Source of the DNA: an uncultured Lachnospiraceae bacterium
GTDB lineage: Bacteria; Bacillota; Clostridia; Lachnospirales; Lachnospiraceae
Length of the DNA: 41,511 nucleotides
Direction of reading: 5' to 3'
Assembly: GCA_947063675.1 (NCBI GenBank)
Contig: CAMSTM010000010.1
Span: 1-41,511, forward strand
The position numbers were made by a program, and so were the translations under genes. The first letter of the stretch is position 1, and every line of letters starts with the position of its first letter. The notes beneath the pieces are model-generated. The model was not told where the DNA came from, ran no database searches, and saw only the letters and a list, made by a program, of their open reading frames with translations. Shown in pieces: positions 7,298 to 15,641 of this stretch.

Positions 7298-8200
7298 ATG
7301 GGAAAAGCAGGAAGGAAATTCAGCACGAGGCGATGGCTGTGTCTGCTCTTTGTATTGCCTGCATTTCTTTATCATGCGGTTGTGGTTATTTTTCCGTCGC
7401 TTAAGACGGTGTATTTATCCTTTTTCGATTGGAACGGAATCAGTGAGCCGCGTTTTAACGGATTGCAAAACTATATTGAAATGTTTACGGAAGATACGAT
7501 TTTGCCGATTGCCTTTAAAAATACAATGATATGGACGCTTATATTTATCACAATCCCTGTAATACTGGCTATTTTTGTCGCGGTGTGCGCCTCAAAGGTG
7601 AAAAGAACCTCTCTGCAGATGTTTTACCGGACGGTGTATTTTATGCCATATGTTTTATCAGCGTCTATTGCGGGAAAGATATGGTCGAATTTTTACAACC
7701 CGTTTTATGGCTTCAACACGCTGTTCGAAAGATTGGGATGGGAAAATCTGTCACAGGTGCTCTGGCTGGGCGACCAGAAAATTGCCCTGTTTGCAGTAGC
7801 GTTCGTAAGCAACTGGAGCTGGTGGGGCTTTGTGATGGTTCTTTTTATCTCAGCATTACAGCAGGTAGACCCGGCCTTATATGAATCTGCCAGCATTGAC
7901 GGAGGAAGTTCCTGGGATTGTTTTCTTCACGTAACGCTGCCGGGAATTGCGCCGACGCTGGTGTTTGTCATATCTTTGAGCCTGATGTGGTCTATTCTGT
8001 CCTTTGATTTTGTATGGGTTATGACAATGGGCGGACCGGGGCAGGCAACGGAAATGCTGTCCACCTGGATATATAAAAACGCTTTTGTCAGCTATCGGGC
8101 AGGATATGCTAATGCAATTTGTGTTCTTCAAAGCGGTATTGTGCTTCTGGTCTTCTTTGCCAATCAGAAAATCAGGAAAAAAGTGGAGGATATCGGATGA
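7298..8200 (+). CDS. Sugar ABC transporter permease (MalF/UgpA type)
   Basis: A 300-aa inner-membrane permease with about six spans, beginning at residues 13-35. The EAA loop that contacts the ATPase is seen at 194-215 (ALYESASIDGGSSWDCFLHV). The start at 7298 is fixed by AAAGGAGGTG at 7281-7290. The stop overlaps the next permease by four bases (ATGA), so the two are translationally coupled. No ATPase gene is nearby; Firmicutes of this type often use a shared MsmK/MsmX-type ATPase encoded elsewhere. Confidence 0.95.
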   Translation: MGKAGRKFSTRRWLCLLFVLPAFLYHAVVVIFPSLKTVYLSFFDWNGISEPRFNGLQNYIEMFTEDTILPIAFKNTMIWTLIFITIPVILAIFVAVCASKVKRTSLQMFYRTVYFMPYVLSASIAGKIWSNFYNPFYGFNTLFERLGWENLSQVLWLGDQKIALFAVAFVSNWSWWGFVMVLFISALQQVDPALYESASIDGGSSWDCFLHVTLPGIAPTLVFVISLSLMWSILSFDFVWVMTMGGPGQATEMLSTWIYKNAFVSYRAGYANAICVLQSGIVLLVFFANQKIRKKVEDIG

Positions 8201-9030
8201 AAAAAGTAAAAAAGACGGTAACAAAAACAGTAATACATTTCATACTTATGTTTCTGGCCTTGTTTCAACTGTTTCCTTTATTTGTACTTTTTTTGAATTC
8301 ATTAAGGACAGATGTGGAAATTAAAAAATTTCCCATCGGGCTTCCGGCAGCCCCTTCTTTAACCAATTATGTGGAGACATGGATAAAAGGCGGGTATGCG
8401 GTGGCTTTCAGAAACAGTATTCTGGTGGGAGGCTGCGTGATAGTAATAGTGCTCTTTGGGGCAAGCCTGGCGGCGTATGGTCTGGCAAAGCTTGATATAC
8501 CGGGAAAGGCCTTTTTTATCGCATATTTTATGATGGGAATGTCGTTTCCTACGTTTCTGTATATTGTGCCCTTATATTACAATTTCAGTCAGATTGGCCT
8601 GGTGAATACCCGATTGAGCGTTATTATTATTTACTCGGCGGGATATATTCCATTTTCCATATTGCTTATCAGGACTTTTCTGGTTGGGATACCTAAGGAG
8701 CTGGAGGAAGCAGGAAAAATTGACGGGTGCGGTGAAATCGGCGTATTTCTCCATGTAACAGTGCCTTTGCTGAAACCGATTCTGGCTACAGTGTCTCTGA
8801 TTGTTTTTGTGTGGTGCTGGAATGAGTTTTTGTGGTCGAACACGTTTCTTACCACTGACAGCATACGGACTGTGGCTACGCGGTTTTATAAATTTACATC
8901 GGAATGGAGTAAGGACTTGGCAAAAATATATACTGCCGGAGTAATTACACTGGCTCCTATTATTGTACTATATTTAATCTTACAGAAATCGTTTATAGAA
9001 GGTCTGACCCAGGGGGCAGTGAAAGGATAG
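8197..9030 (+). CDS. Sugar ABC transporter permease (MalG/UgpE type)
   Basis: A 277-aa second permease of the same transporter. The first span is at residues 12-34 (FILMFLALFQLFPLFVLFLN), and the EAA loop reads ELEEAGKIDGCGEIGVFLHV. The open frame extends upstream to 8119, but the ATG overlapping the previous stop (8197) gives the standard positively charged N-terminus MKKVKKTVTK and is chosen. It forms the heterodimeric channel with the product of 7298. Confidence 0.94.
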   Translation: MKKVKKTVTKTVIHFILMFLALFQLFPLFVLFLNSLRTDVEIKKFPIGLPAAPSLTNYVETWIKGGYAVAFRNSILVGGCVIVIVLFGASLAAYGLAKLDIPGKAFFIAYFMMGMSFPTFLYIVPLYYNFSQIGLVNTRLSVIIIYSAGYIPFSILLIRTFLVGIPKELEEAGKIDGCGEIGVFLHVTVPLLKPILATVSLIVFVWCWNEFLWSNTFLTTDSIRTVATRFYKFTSEWSKDLAKIYTAGVITLAPIIVLYLILQKSFIEGLTQGAVKG

Positions 9031-9037
9031 GTGGAAA

Positions 9038-9994
9038 ATGAAAGCAGCGGTTTTAAGAGGTGCGGGACATATGGAAATAGAAGAGGTTTCTATTCCCGAG
9101 ATAAAGGATAATGAAATGTTGATTCGGATGCTGGTCTGCGGAACCTGCCTGTCGGAATACCCGGACTGGAAAAACGGCGATTCTATGGGACAGATTCTTG
9201 GCCATGAGCCGGTGGGAATCGTTGAAAAAACAGGGGCGGGAATCAATAAATTTAAACCCGGAGACAGAGTTACAGGCCTGTTTAGAAATTGTTTTGCCGA
9301 ATATACAGTATCCACGGAAGATATGGCTCTGCCGGTTCCGGAAAAGCTGACCGATGAAGAAGCAATTGGCGAGCCATGGTCGTGTCTGGTCAGTGGAGCG
9401 GACAGAACGACTGTGAATATAGGAGATACGGCAGCCGTTGTGGGATGCGGTTATATGGGGCTTGGATTTATACAGCTTTTACGGTTGAAAGGCGCGGCGA
9501 AAATTATAGCAGTTGATGTGAGAGAGGAAAGTCTGGAGCTTGCGAAAAAATACGGGGCTGACGAGGTTTATCTTCCTGACGGGCTCCCAGGCAAATATAT
9601 TGTGGATGAATGGAATGATGAAATGTTTATCCGCGGGGTGGATGTTGTGGCGGAAGTTACAGGCGGAGCAGCCGGTCTGGAGCTGGCGGGGAAAATGGTA
9701 AGACCCCATGGCGTGCTTTCGGTGGTCGGATTTCATCAGAGTGGAGGAAGACGCGAGATTGACATGAAGCTGTGGAACTGGAAGGCAATTACGGTGATTA
9801 ACGCCCATGAACGCCGAAGCTGGAGACAGATGGAATTTATGCGCCAAGCTCTTGCAATGTTTGAAAATCATAAAATTGATGTGAAGCCGATGATGAAACA
9901 TGAATATGCCCTTTCAGAAATCAACAGGGCTTTCCGGGAAATGAAAGAGAAGCCGGAAGGATATATTAAGGGATATATAAGGATAGGAAAATAA
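9038..9994 (+). CDS. Zinc-type medium-chain dehydrogenase
   Basis: A 318-aa MDR/alcohol-dehydrogenase-like protein. The catalytic zinc region shows C34 in VCGTCLSE and H56-E57 in LGHEPVG. The Rossmann motif is VVGCGYMGLG, followed by acidic IAVDVREESLELAKKYGAD. The structural-zinc lobe with four cysteines, expected around residues 90-110, is absent, which explains the short length. Substrate unknown; a polyol or sugar alcohol is likely from the operon. Gap to the permease is 7 bp with AGGTGG as binding site. It may supply or consume the keto compound handled by the Gfo/Idh/MocA enzyme. Confidence 0.9.
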   Translation: MKAAVLRGAGHMEIEEVSIPEIKDNEMLIRMLVCGTCLSEYPDWKNGDSMGQILGHEPVGIVEKTGAGINKFKPGDRVTGLFRNCFAEYTVSTEDMALPVPEKLTDEEAIGEPWSCLVSGADRTTVNIGDTAAVVGCGYMGLGFIQLLRLKGAAKIIAVDVREESLELAKKYGADEVYLPDGLPGKYIVDEWNDEMFIRGVDVVAEVTGGAAGLELAGKMVRPHGVLSVVGFHQSGGRREIDMKLWNWKAITVINAHERRSWRQMEFMRQALAMFENHKIDVKPMMKHEYALSEINRAFREMKEKPEGYIKGYIRIGK

Positions 9995-10019
9995 TTTACA
10001 ATTATGGAGGAAACAGAAT

Positions 10020-10988
10020 ATGAAGCTTGGCGTTATGACAGTGCTTTTGGGAAATATGACATTGAAGGAAACATTGAGTTATCTGAAAAGCTTAGGCGTG
10101 CAGCAGGTGGAAATCGGGTGCGGGGGAACTCCCGGCACATCCCATGCAGACGCGGTGGAATTTATGGAAAATCCGGTATTGCTTCGGGAATTTAAAGAAA
10201 CAATAGCGGAGTCAGGACTTAGTGTGGCGGCGCTTGCCTGTCATGGGAATCCGGTACACCCGAATAAGAAAATTGCGGATGGGTATCACAGGCAGTTTGA
10301 GGCGGCAATCTGTCTGGCAGAGGAAATCTCAGTTAATACAGTTATTGGATTTTCCGGCTGCCCCGGAGACTGTGAGAAATCAGAATATCCTAATTGGGTT
10401 GTGGCTACATGGCCCGATGACTTTCAGAAAATTAAAGAGTGGCAGTGGAATGAAAAGCTGATTCCTTACTGGAAAAGAGAGGCAGAGTTTGCGAAAAGCC
10501 ACCATGTGAGCCAGATTGCATTGGAAATGCATCCGGGATTTAACGTATATAATCCCGAAACGTTATTAAGGCTGCGTGATGCTGTGGGAGATGTGATTGG
10601 AGCCAATTTTGACCCGTCCCATTTATTCTGGCAGGGAATTGACCCGGTTGCAGCCATAAGAGCGCTGGAGGGAGCCATTTATCATTTTCATGCAAAAGAC
10701 ACGGCCATAGATACTTATAACTGCAACGTTAACGGTGTGCTTGATACGAAAAAATTCAGTCAGGTAAAAGAGAGAAGCTGGATATTCCGAACCGTTGGCT
10801 ACGGACACGGCGAAGAGGTATGGAGAAACATATTCAGCGAATTAAGGCGTGTGGGGTATACCGGAGTGATTTCCATTGAACACGAAGACGGTCTCATGAC
10901 GATTAAAGAGGGGCTGGAAAAAGCAATTGAGTTCCTAAAAGCCAATATGATTTTTGAAGATGAAAAAACGGAAATGTATTGGGCATAA
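10020..10988 (+). CDS. TIM-barrel sugar isomerase/epimerase
   Basis: A 322-aa member of the xylose-isomerase-like (AP endonuclease 2) family that includes inositol and ketose epimerases. Likely metal ligands are seen in order: E169 (IALEMHPG), D198 and H201 (FDPSHLFW), H224 (YHFHAKD) and E287 (ISIEHED). Together they form the usual divalent-metal site. GGAGG lies before the ATG. It is the last gene of the LacI operon and would interconvert the oxidised sugar or inositol intermediate. The three enzymes together suggest an oxidise-rearrange-reduce route, but the compound is not identifiable. Confidence 0.92.
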   Translation: MKLGVMTVLLGNMTLKETLSYLKSLGVQQVEIGCGGTPGTSHADAVEFMENPVLLREFKETIAESGLSVAALACHGNPVHPNKKIADGYHRQFEAAICLAEEISVNTVIGFSGCPGDCEKSEYPNWVVATWPDDFQKIKEWQWNEKLIPYWKREAEFAKSHHVSQIALEMHPGFNVYNPETLLRLRDAVGDVIGANFDPSHLFWQGIDPVAAIRALEGAIYHFHAKDTAIDTYNCNVNGVLDTKKFSQVKERSWIFRTVGYGHGEEVWRNIFSELRRVGYTGVISIEHEDGLMTIKEGLEKAIEFLKANMIFEDEKTEMYWA

Positions 10989-11021
10989 TCAACGACTTGT
11001 ATTGGAAAGCCAGATTACCAC

Positions 11022-11050
11022 TTGCCAATAACCGGAAGAAAGGGTAAACT
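11022..11050 (+). promoter_or_regulatory. Promoter of the flavin reductase gene
   Basis: TTGCCA at 11022-11027, a 17-base spacer, and TAAACT at 11045-11050. It lies 52 bp before the start codon of the next gene and separates that gene from the LacI operon. Confidence 0.5.
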
Positions 11051-11102
11051 AAAATCAACAAAAGAGTAAACTACGGCAAAGCGGAAAGGCGGACAATAAA
11101 TT

Positions 11103-11603
11103 ATGAATAAAAATGTTTTTCACAAGCTTTCTTATGGAGTGTATGTGGTAAGCACATGGGACAATGGCAGGCCTACGGGGTGTACGGCGAACAGCGCCAT
11201 GCAGATTACCTCGACGCCGGCTACCATTGCGGTCAGCATTAATCATGACAATTACACAAATAAGTGCATCAATGAGACCGGGAAATTTGCAATTTCCATT
11301 ATGGCGGAGGACTCAACCCCTTCTATAATAGGAACATTCGGCTTCAGGTCGGGGAAAGATAACGACAAGTTTGCCGAGGTGGAATATCAGGTGAGAGATT
11401 ATCTTCCGGTGGTTTCCGATGCCTGCGGCTATATTGTCTGCGATGTGATTGACAGGATGGAAACAGCGACCCATACGGTATTCTTAGGCGAGGTAAAGGG
11501 AGCGGAGCTTTTTGGCGACAGGGAGGCTATGACCTACAATTATTATCATAAGGTAATCAAGGGAAAGAGCCCTAAGAATGCGCCTACCTATATCGCAGAT
11601 TAA
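11103..11603 (+). CDS. Flavin reductase-like FMN-binding split-barrel protein
   Basis: A 166-aa protein of the flavin reductase domain family. It begins with the typical LSYGVYVVSTWDNGRPTGCTA and continues with ATIAVSINHDNYTNKCI and KFAISIMAE. It matches the flavin domain found alone or fused to rubredoxin in anaerobes, where it passes electrons to oxygen-detoxifying or other redox partners. No rubredoxin or flavodiiron domain is attached. The binding site is AAAGGCGG. It stands alone after its own promoter and is not obviously linked to the sugar operon. Confidence 0.9.
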   Translation: MNKNVFHKLSYGVYVVSTWDNGRPTGCTANSAMQITSTPATIAVSINHDNYTNKCINETGKFAISIMAEDSTPSIIGTFGFRSGKDNDKFAEVEYQVRDYLPVVSDACGYIVCDVIDRMETATHTVFLGEVKGAELFGDREAMTYNYYHKVIKGKSPKNAPTYIAD

Positions 11604-11692
11604 AGGATTTATCCGAAAATGATGTTGGACATGCAGACGGGGCTTTGTTATCCGGTGTCGGCGTCTGCTGCGGAAAGTGATATTTGTGATGC

Positions 11693-11750
11693 AAAGAGGG
11701 GTGCTGCTTTGAGTATTTCAAAATTCATGCAGCATGCCTCTTTTGGCATG
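11693..11750 (+). promoter_or_regulatory. Two mutually exclusive hairpins ahead of the S4-domain gene
   Basis: AAAGAGG (11693-11699) plus TGCTGC (11702-11707) pair with GCAGCA (11729-11734) plus CCTCTTT (11737-11743), forming a 13-bp stem with a small internal mismatch. Its right arm overlaps a second perfect hairpin, CATGCC (11733-11738) with GGCATG (11745-11750). The first resembles a weak terminator with four T. The second would disrupt it. The rest of 11604-11763 holds no gene I can support. Confidence 0.45.
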
Positions 11751-11763
11751 AAGGGAAAAACCA

Positions 11764-12531
11764 ATGGAATCAGAAGAATTACTGAAAAAGCGTTTCAGGG
11801 AGCTGGCCCAAAAGTCCTATCAGAATAATCAGTTTACGTTTACAGGATTTTTAAGCCTTGCGGATATGGCCTGTTTTTATGAGCTGGAAAAGGAGCTTTC
11901 CTACATTCCCTGCAGGGCATGGGGCGGGAGCGCGCTTTGCGAGCGGGTAATGCTCCGCTTTGGAAGCGAGGAGGAGTTTGGATATGTGGAGGAATTTCCA
12001 ATCGCATGTATTCAGGCAAGGCCCGCTGCGGAAAAGTTTGCAGATACGCTGACCCACAGAGATTTTCTGGGGGCGCTTATGAACCTGGGGATAGAGAGAA
12101 GTACGCTGGGGGATATTTTTCTGGCGGACAATGCGGGCTATATTTTCTGTCTGGAAAGTATGGCGGATTTTATTATGGAAAACCTAAGCAAGGTGAAGCA
12201 CACTCTGGTTTTGTGCAGCAGAGCGGAGCGCGTGCCCGAACTGACAGACAGGGACAGGCAGGAGATAACCATCCAGATTTCATCGGAACGTGTGGACGGG
12301 GTGGTGGCGAAGGTGTACAGGCTGTCCCGGGGAGACGCTGCGGATTGCTTTCGTCAGAAAAAGGTGTTTGTGAACGGCAGACAGTGCGAAAATAACAGTT
12401 ATCAGTTAAAAAAAGATGATGTGGTGAACGTGAGAGGATTTGGAAAATTTGAATATTCCGGCGGTCAGGGGTTGAGCAGGAAAGGGAAAATAAACGCGGC
12501 TGTTATGGTTTACGGGAAATATCAAAGGTAA
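11764..12531 (+). CDS. YlmH-like S4-domain RNA-binding protein
   Basis: A 255-aa protein with the YlmH layout: an N-terminal RRM-like region (TFTGFLSLADMACFYELEKE), a middle domain (RDFLGALMNLGIERSTLGDI, then FLADNAGYIFCLE), and a C-terminal S4 RNA-binding domain from about 178 (DGVVAKVYRLSRGDAADCF, KKVFVNGRQCEN, DVVNVRGFGKFEY). In Bacillus YlmH binds stalled 50S-tRNA complexes in ribosome-associated quality control and is encoded in the division-gene cluster. Here it is away from that cluster. GAAGGG serves as binding site. Confidence 0.9.
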   Translation: MESEELLKKRFRELAQKSYQNNQFTFTGFLSLADMACFYELEKELSYIPCRAWGGSALCERVMLRFGSEEEFGYVEEFPIACIQARPAAEKFADTLTHRDFLGALMNLGIERSTLGDIFLADNAGYIFCLESMADFIMENLSKVKHTLVLCSRAERVPELTDRDRQEITIQISSERVDGVVAKVYRLSRGDAADCFRQKKVFVNGRQCENNSYQLKKDDVVNVRGFGKFEYSGGQGLSRKGKINAAVMVYGKYQR

Positions 12532-12543
12532 GGAGAATCGGAA

Positions 12544-13461
12544 ATGCTGTTGGAACAAATGATAGTGCTTTTTCTGCTGATGGGAGTTGGATTCCTTTGT
12601 TATAAAAAGTCGCTGATTACAGACGAGATGAGTAAAAAGCTGTCGTCCATTGTTGTGAATGTGGCAAATCCGGCGCTGGTTTTGACGGCGTGTATGGGCG
12701 AAGAAAAAATTCGGGGGGAAGAGCTTATCACAACGGTCGTAATCATGGGCGTGATGTACCCGGCGCTCCTGTTGCTGGGGGTGATTCTGCCTAAGATACT
12801 TAAGGTTGAAAAGAATGCCCGGGGAACTTACAGCGCTATGACGGTTTTTTCCAATATAGGGTTTATGGGGTTCCCGGTGATTACCGCGCTATATGGAAAC
12901 GGCGCGCTTCTCTACGCAACTCCCTTTGTCATTATCTATAATGTCCTGATTTACACCTACGGCGTGTCGTCCATCAGAGGAGATAAAAAAACGGAAAGCG
13001 GGAAGGGTTCGCTCGCATTTAAGGAATTGTTAAATCCAGGTATGATTTCATGTATAATAACATTAATTATATATTTGCTTGATATGAGAGTGCCCGCTTT
13101 TCTGCAGGATGCAGTAACGCATTTGAGTAATCTGACAGCGCCTTTAAGCATGATGATTATTGGCGCGTCCCTTGCGGTAATGGATGTGAAAAGGCTTTTT
13201 ACGGACGGGAAGCTTATTGCTTTTTCTGTGATTAAGCTGCTGCTCGTCCCCATAGCCGGTATTTTCATTATTGCACGGTTTGTGGAAAATCCGGTAATTC
13301 TCGGGGTATGTATGGTAATGCTGGCAACGCCGGTGGGGAGCATGAACGCAATGCTGGCCCAGCAGTATGACGGGGATTACGAGACAGCTTCCAAAGGAGT
13401 TGCGCTGACCACGATTCTGTCGGTGGCGACGATGCCCCTGATAGCGGTGCTTATGCTGTAG
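12544..13461 (+). CDS. AEC-family (auxin efflux carrier-like) transporter
   Basis: A 305-aa membrane protein with about ten predicted spans in two repeats. Family signatures are LLMGVGFLCYKKSLITDEM, VNVANPALVLTA, FSNIGFMGFPVITALYG, and the late segment MLATPVGSMNAMLAQQY. Members move malate, other organic anions or auxin-like compounds; the substrate here is unknown. It follows the S4 gene by 12 bp with AAGGAG and is likely co-transcribed. Confidence 0.92.
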   Translation: MLLEQMIVLFLLMGVGFLCYKKSLITDEMSKKLSSIVVNVANPALVLTACMGEEKIRGEELITTVVIMGVMYPALLLLGVILPKILKVEKNARGTYSAMTVFSNIGFMGFPVITALYGNGALLYATPFVIIYNVLIYTYGVSSIRGDKKTESGKGSLAFKELLNPGMISCIITLIIYLLDMRVPAFLQDAVTHLSNLTAPLSMMIIGASLAVMDVKRLFTDGKLIAFSVIKLLLVPIAGIFIIARFVENPVILGVCMVMLATPVGSMNAMLAQQYDGDYETASKGVALTTILSVATMPLIAVLML

Positions 13462-13480
13462 GCGGCTGCATTAATTTGAA

Positions 13481-13509
13481 TTGACATATTACGACTGCTG
13501 TGATAGTCT
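13481..13509 (+). promoter_or_regulatory. Promoter of the blaI-type gene
   Basis: TTGACA at 13481-13486, a 17-base spacer, and TAGTCT at 13504-13509 preceded by TGA, an extended -10. The -10 hexamer is embedded in a repressor-type dyad (13493-13508), so binding there would block RNA polymerase. Confidence 0.75.
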
Positions 13510-13536
13510 TTAGATAGGGGGACTATTTCAGTAGTC
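13493..13536. promoter_or_regulatory. Tandem BlaI-type operators
   Basis: Two 16-bp dyads of form GACTR-N6-TAGTC lie at 13493-13508 and 13521-13536. The first overlaps the -10 hexamer and the second covers the start of the transcript. The same dyad occurs twice more at 15601-15641. Winged-helix BlaI/MecI dimers bind short dyads of this size and often occupy tandem sites. Assignment to the adjacent repressor is inference. Confidence 0.7.
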
Positions 13537-13620
13537 GTTTTAATGTAAAGAGAACAATCGGAGCAGGGCAGACACAAATTTGAGATTTGAGATTTGGGAT
13601 TTTGCAGAATGGAGATTAAG

Positions 13621-13992
13621 ATGAAATTATTTGATTCGGAACGAAAGGTAATGGAGGTGCTCTGGCGGGAAGGCGGAATTTCTGCCGGGCAGGTGGTAAA
13701 GATTTTAAAGGAAGAAACAGGGTGGAACAAAAACACCACCTATACGGTGATTAAAAAATGTGTGGATAAGGGCGCGGTCAAAAGGGAGGAACCGGGTTTT
13801 ATCTGCAGACCTTTAATTTCCAGGCAGGAGGTACAGGAATTTGAAACAGAGGAACTGATTGATAAAATGTTTGACGGTTCTAAGGAAAAGTTTTTTGCTG
13901 CTTTTTTAGACGGGAAGAAGCTGTCAAATCAGGAGGTTGATTCATTAAAGAGAATGATTGATGATTTAAGCCGGGAAAGGAGACAGGAATGA
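13621..13992 (+). CDS. BlaI/MecI/CopY-family repressor
   Basis: A 123-aa winged-helix repressor. It begins KLFDSERKVMEVLWREGGIS and has the recognition region WNKNTTYTVIKKCVDKGAV. A C-terminal helical dimerisation part follows, with KEKFFAAFLDG where the staphylococcal protein is cleaved by its sensor. Starts at 13594 or 13609 are possible; ATG 13621 is preferred because GGAG lies 6 bases upstream. It overlaps the M56 gene by four bases. The expected circuit is repression of its own promoter and of 15589, relieved when the M56 protease is triggered. Confidence 0.93.
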   Translation: MKLFDSERKVMEVLWREGGISAGQVVKILKEETGWNKNTTYTVIKKCVDKGAVKREEPGFICRPLISRQEVQEFETEELIDKMFDGSKEKFFAAFLDGKKLSNQEVDSLKRMIDDLSRERRQE

Positions 13993-15569
13993 ATTTGATA
14001 CAGATGAGTGCCGCGGCAGGTGTTTTGATTTTGGGCATTGTTTTGTTCCGCTCTTTGTTTATACACCGGCTGCCCAAGAAAGTGATGATACTGCTCTGGG
14101 AAATTGCAATTTTGCGCCTGATGATTCCTTTTTCAGTTCCGTTGCCGATGCCTGCGCCTTTGACAGAAATCAGAAGCCTTATCGTGAGTGAAAATTCCGG
14201 GGAGGCTAAAACGGAAACGTACGGTATTTCGGCCGTGACAGGGGAAGAGGCGATTACGCAGGGCGGCCGGGCCGCTTTATATATTGCAGAGAAATCAGAA
14301 GCTGGTTTAGGGAAGGCGGCGGCAGTGGTTTATCTGGCTGTAACCGTTATTTTGCTGGCGGGTTCCCTTTTTGTTTATACCAGAGACAGCCGTCTGTTTC
14401 GGGAAGGGCTGCCCATGCCGGAGCAGGAGAGGGAAAAATTGCTTGCAATGGAGGGGATAAGGGAAAAAGACGTAAAGGTTTTAGATAAAGTAAGGTTTCA
14501 GATTTCTGACCGGACTGCAACACCCGTAACTTATGGCCTGCTTCGTCCTGCAGTGGTTTTTCCCAAAGGGCAGTATTTAAAAGAGGGAAAAGAGGTGAGC
14601 TTCTGTCTGCAGCATGAACTGATACATATTATAAATCATGATAATTTAAAAAAGCTGGCAGCGCATTTGGCGCTTTGTATTCACTGGTTTAATCCTCTTG
14701 TGTGGGTGATGTATGTTTTGTTTAACCGGGATATGGAGCTTTTGTGTGATGAGACGGTGGTGCAAAGAAATAATGGCTGCAGGCAGGAATATGCGCTTAC
14801 GCTGTTATCACTGGCCCAATGCAGGAATATGGGATTTCAGACAGGCCTGGGATTCGGGAAAAATGCGGTAAAAGAAAGAATTGTAGCGGTGATGACAATG
14901 AAAAAGACGACCTTTATCGGCATATTGGCAACTGTCATTGCGCTGACAAGTGCATTAACGGTGTTTGTTACCAATACTGTTTCTGATACCCGGGATGAGG
15001 CAGAGGCATCCGCAGCCGGGACATATGTCGTGTCAGATACGCCTGAATGGGTAAGCGTTACCTGGAAAGAAACAGCTGCGGAGGCGGCAGAGCAATCCTC
15101 CGTTCTGGAAACACGGGTATATTCAAATAAGGTGCTGCAGTCAGAGGGAGCAGTTTATGTGACAACAGACTCTGAAGTGGAATTATCCGATGCTGTAGTG
15201 CAAGTGCAGGAAGCAGTGTCGGAAGAAGCCGAAGCCGTGGATGACACAGTCTATGAGGGGACAGGGCTGGATGAAGGCATGAAAGAAACAATAGAGGGAT
15301 TGATAAGCGAATTTGAGATGTATGGGTTAAGCGGAGAAGTAAAAGACGACGACTATCAGCTTTATTTTAATGGAGAGCCTGTCTACTTTTTGGCTGATAA
15401 CCAAAAACGGAATGGGGACGGATTTTCAGGAAGAGTGTTTGCAAAAGAGGCAGGTGCAGCAAACGGCAACACGGGAGTGATTACAAAATATAATGACGAC
15501 GGGGTGCTCGTCGGGCTGGTGCAGCTCTCCGAAAAGGATTCCAGGGTTTATGCCCGTTCATATTGGTAA
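13989..15569 (+). CDS. BlaR1-like M56 membrane metalloprotease with an unusual extracellular domain
   Basis: A 526-aa sensor protease. N-terminal spans lie near 7-25, 33-52 and 108-130. The zinc site is H209-E210-L-I-H213 with E250 in RDMELLCDE, and a further span lies at 309-329. The active site is complete. Unlike BlaR1 and MecR1 there is no penicillin-binding sensor domain. Residues 330-526 are instead an acidic, Ala/Glu/Val-rich stretch (about 335-425) and a small terminal domain (QLYFNGEPVYFLADN to the end). The signal sensed is therefore unknown and need not be a beta-lactam. It is co-translated with the repressor. Confidence 0.9.
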   Translation: MNLIQMSAAAGVLILGIVLFRSLFIHRLPKKVMILLWEIAILRLMIPFSVPLPMPAPLTEIRSLIVSENSGEAKTETYGISAVTGEEAITQGGRAALYIAEKSEAGLGKAAAVVYLAVTVILLAGSLFVYTRDSRLFREGLPMPEQEREKLLAMEGIREKDVKVLDKVRFQISDRTATPVTYGLLRPAVVFPKGQYLKEGKEVSFCLQHELIHIINHDNLKKLAAHLALCIHWFNPLVWVMYVLFNRDMELLCDETVVQRNNGCRQEYALTLLSLAQCRNMGFQTGLGFGKNAVKERIVAVMTMKKTTFIGILATVIALTSALTVFVTNTVSDTRDEAEASAAGTYVVSDTPEWVSVTWKETAAEAAEQSSVLETRVYSNKVLQSEGAVYVTTDSEVELSDAVVQVQEAVSEEAEAVDDTVYEGTGLDEGMKETIEGLISEFEMYGLSGEVKDDDYQLYFNGEPVYFLADNQKRNGDGFSGRVFAKEAGAANGNTGVITKYNDDGVLVGLVQLSEKDSRVYARSYW

Positions 15570-15588
15570 TTTCTTTTGAAAAAACGGA

Positions 15589-15641
15589 TTGACAGAATGC
15601 GACTACTGTGATAGTCTAATTGAAAGACTATCACAGTAGTC
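15589..15641 (+). promoter_or_regulatory. Second BlaI-type promoter/operator, upstream of the transporter block
   Basis: TTGACA at 15589-15594, 17 bases, and TAGTCT at 15612-15617 preceded by TGA: the same architecture as at 13481. Dyads GACTACTGTGATAGTC (15601-15616) and GACTATCACAGTAGTC (15626-15641) repeat the operator motif. The arrangement is a copy, in better form, of the blaI control region. It should drive the lipoprotein-permease-HlyD genes. Confidence 0.7.
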
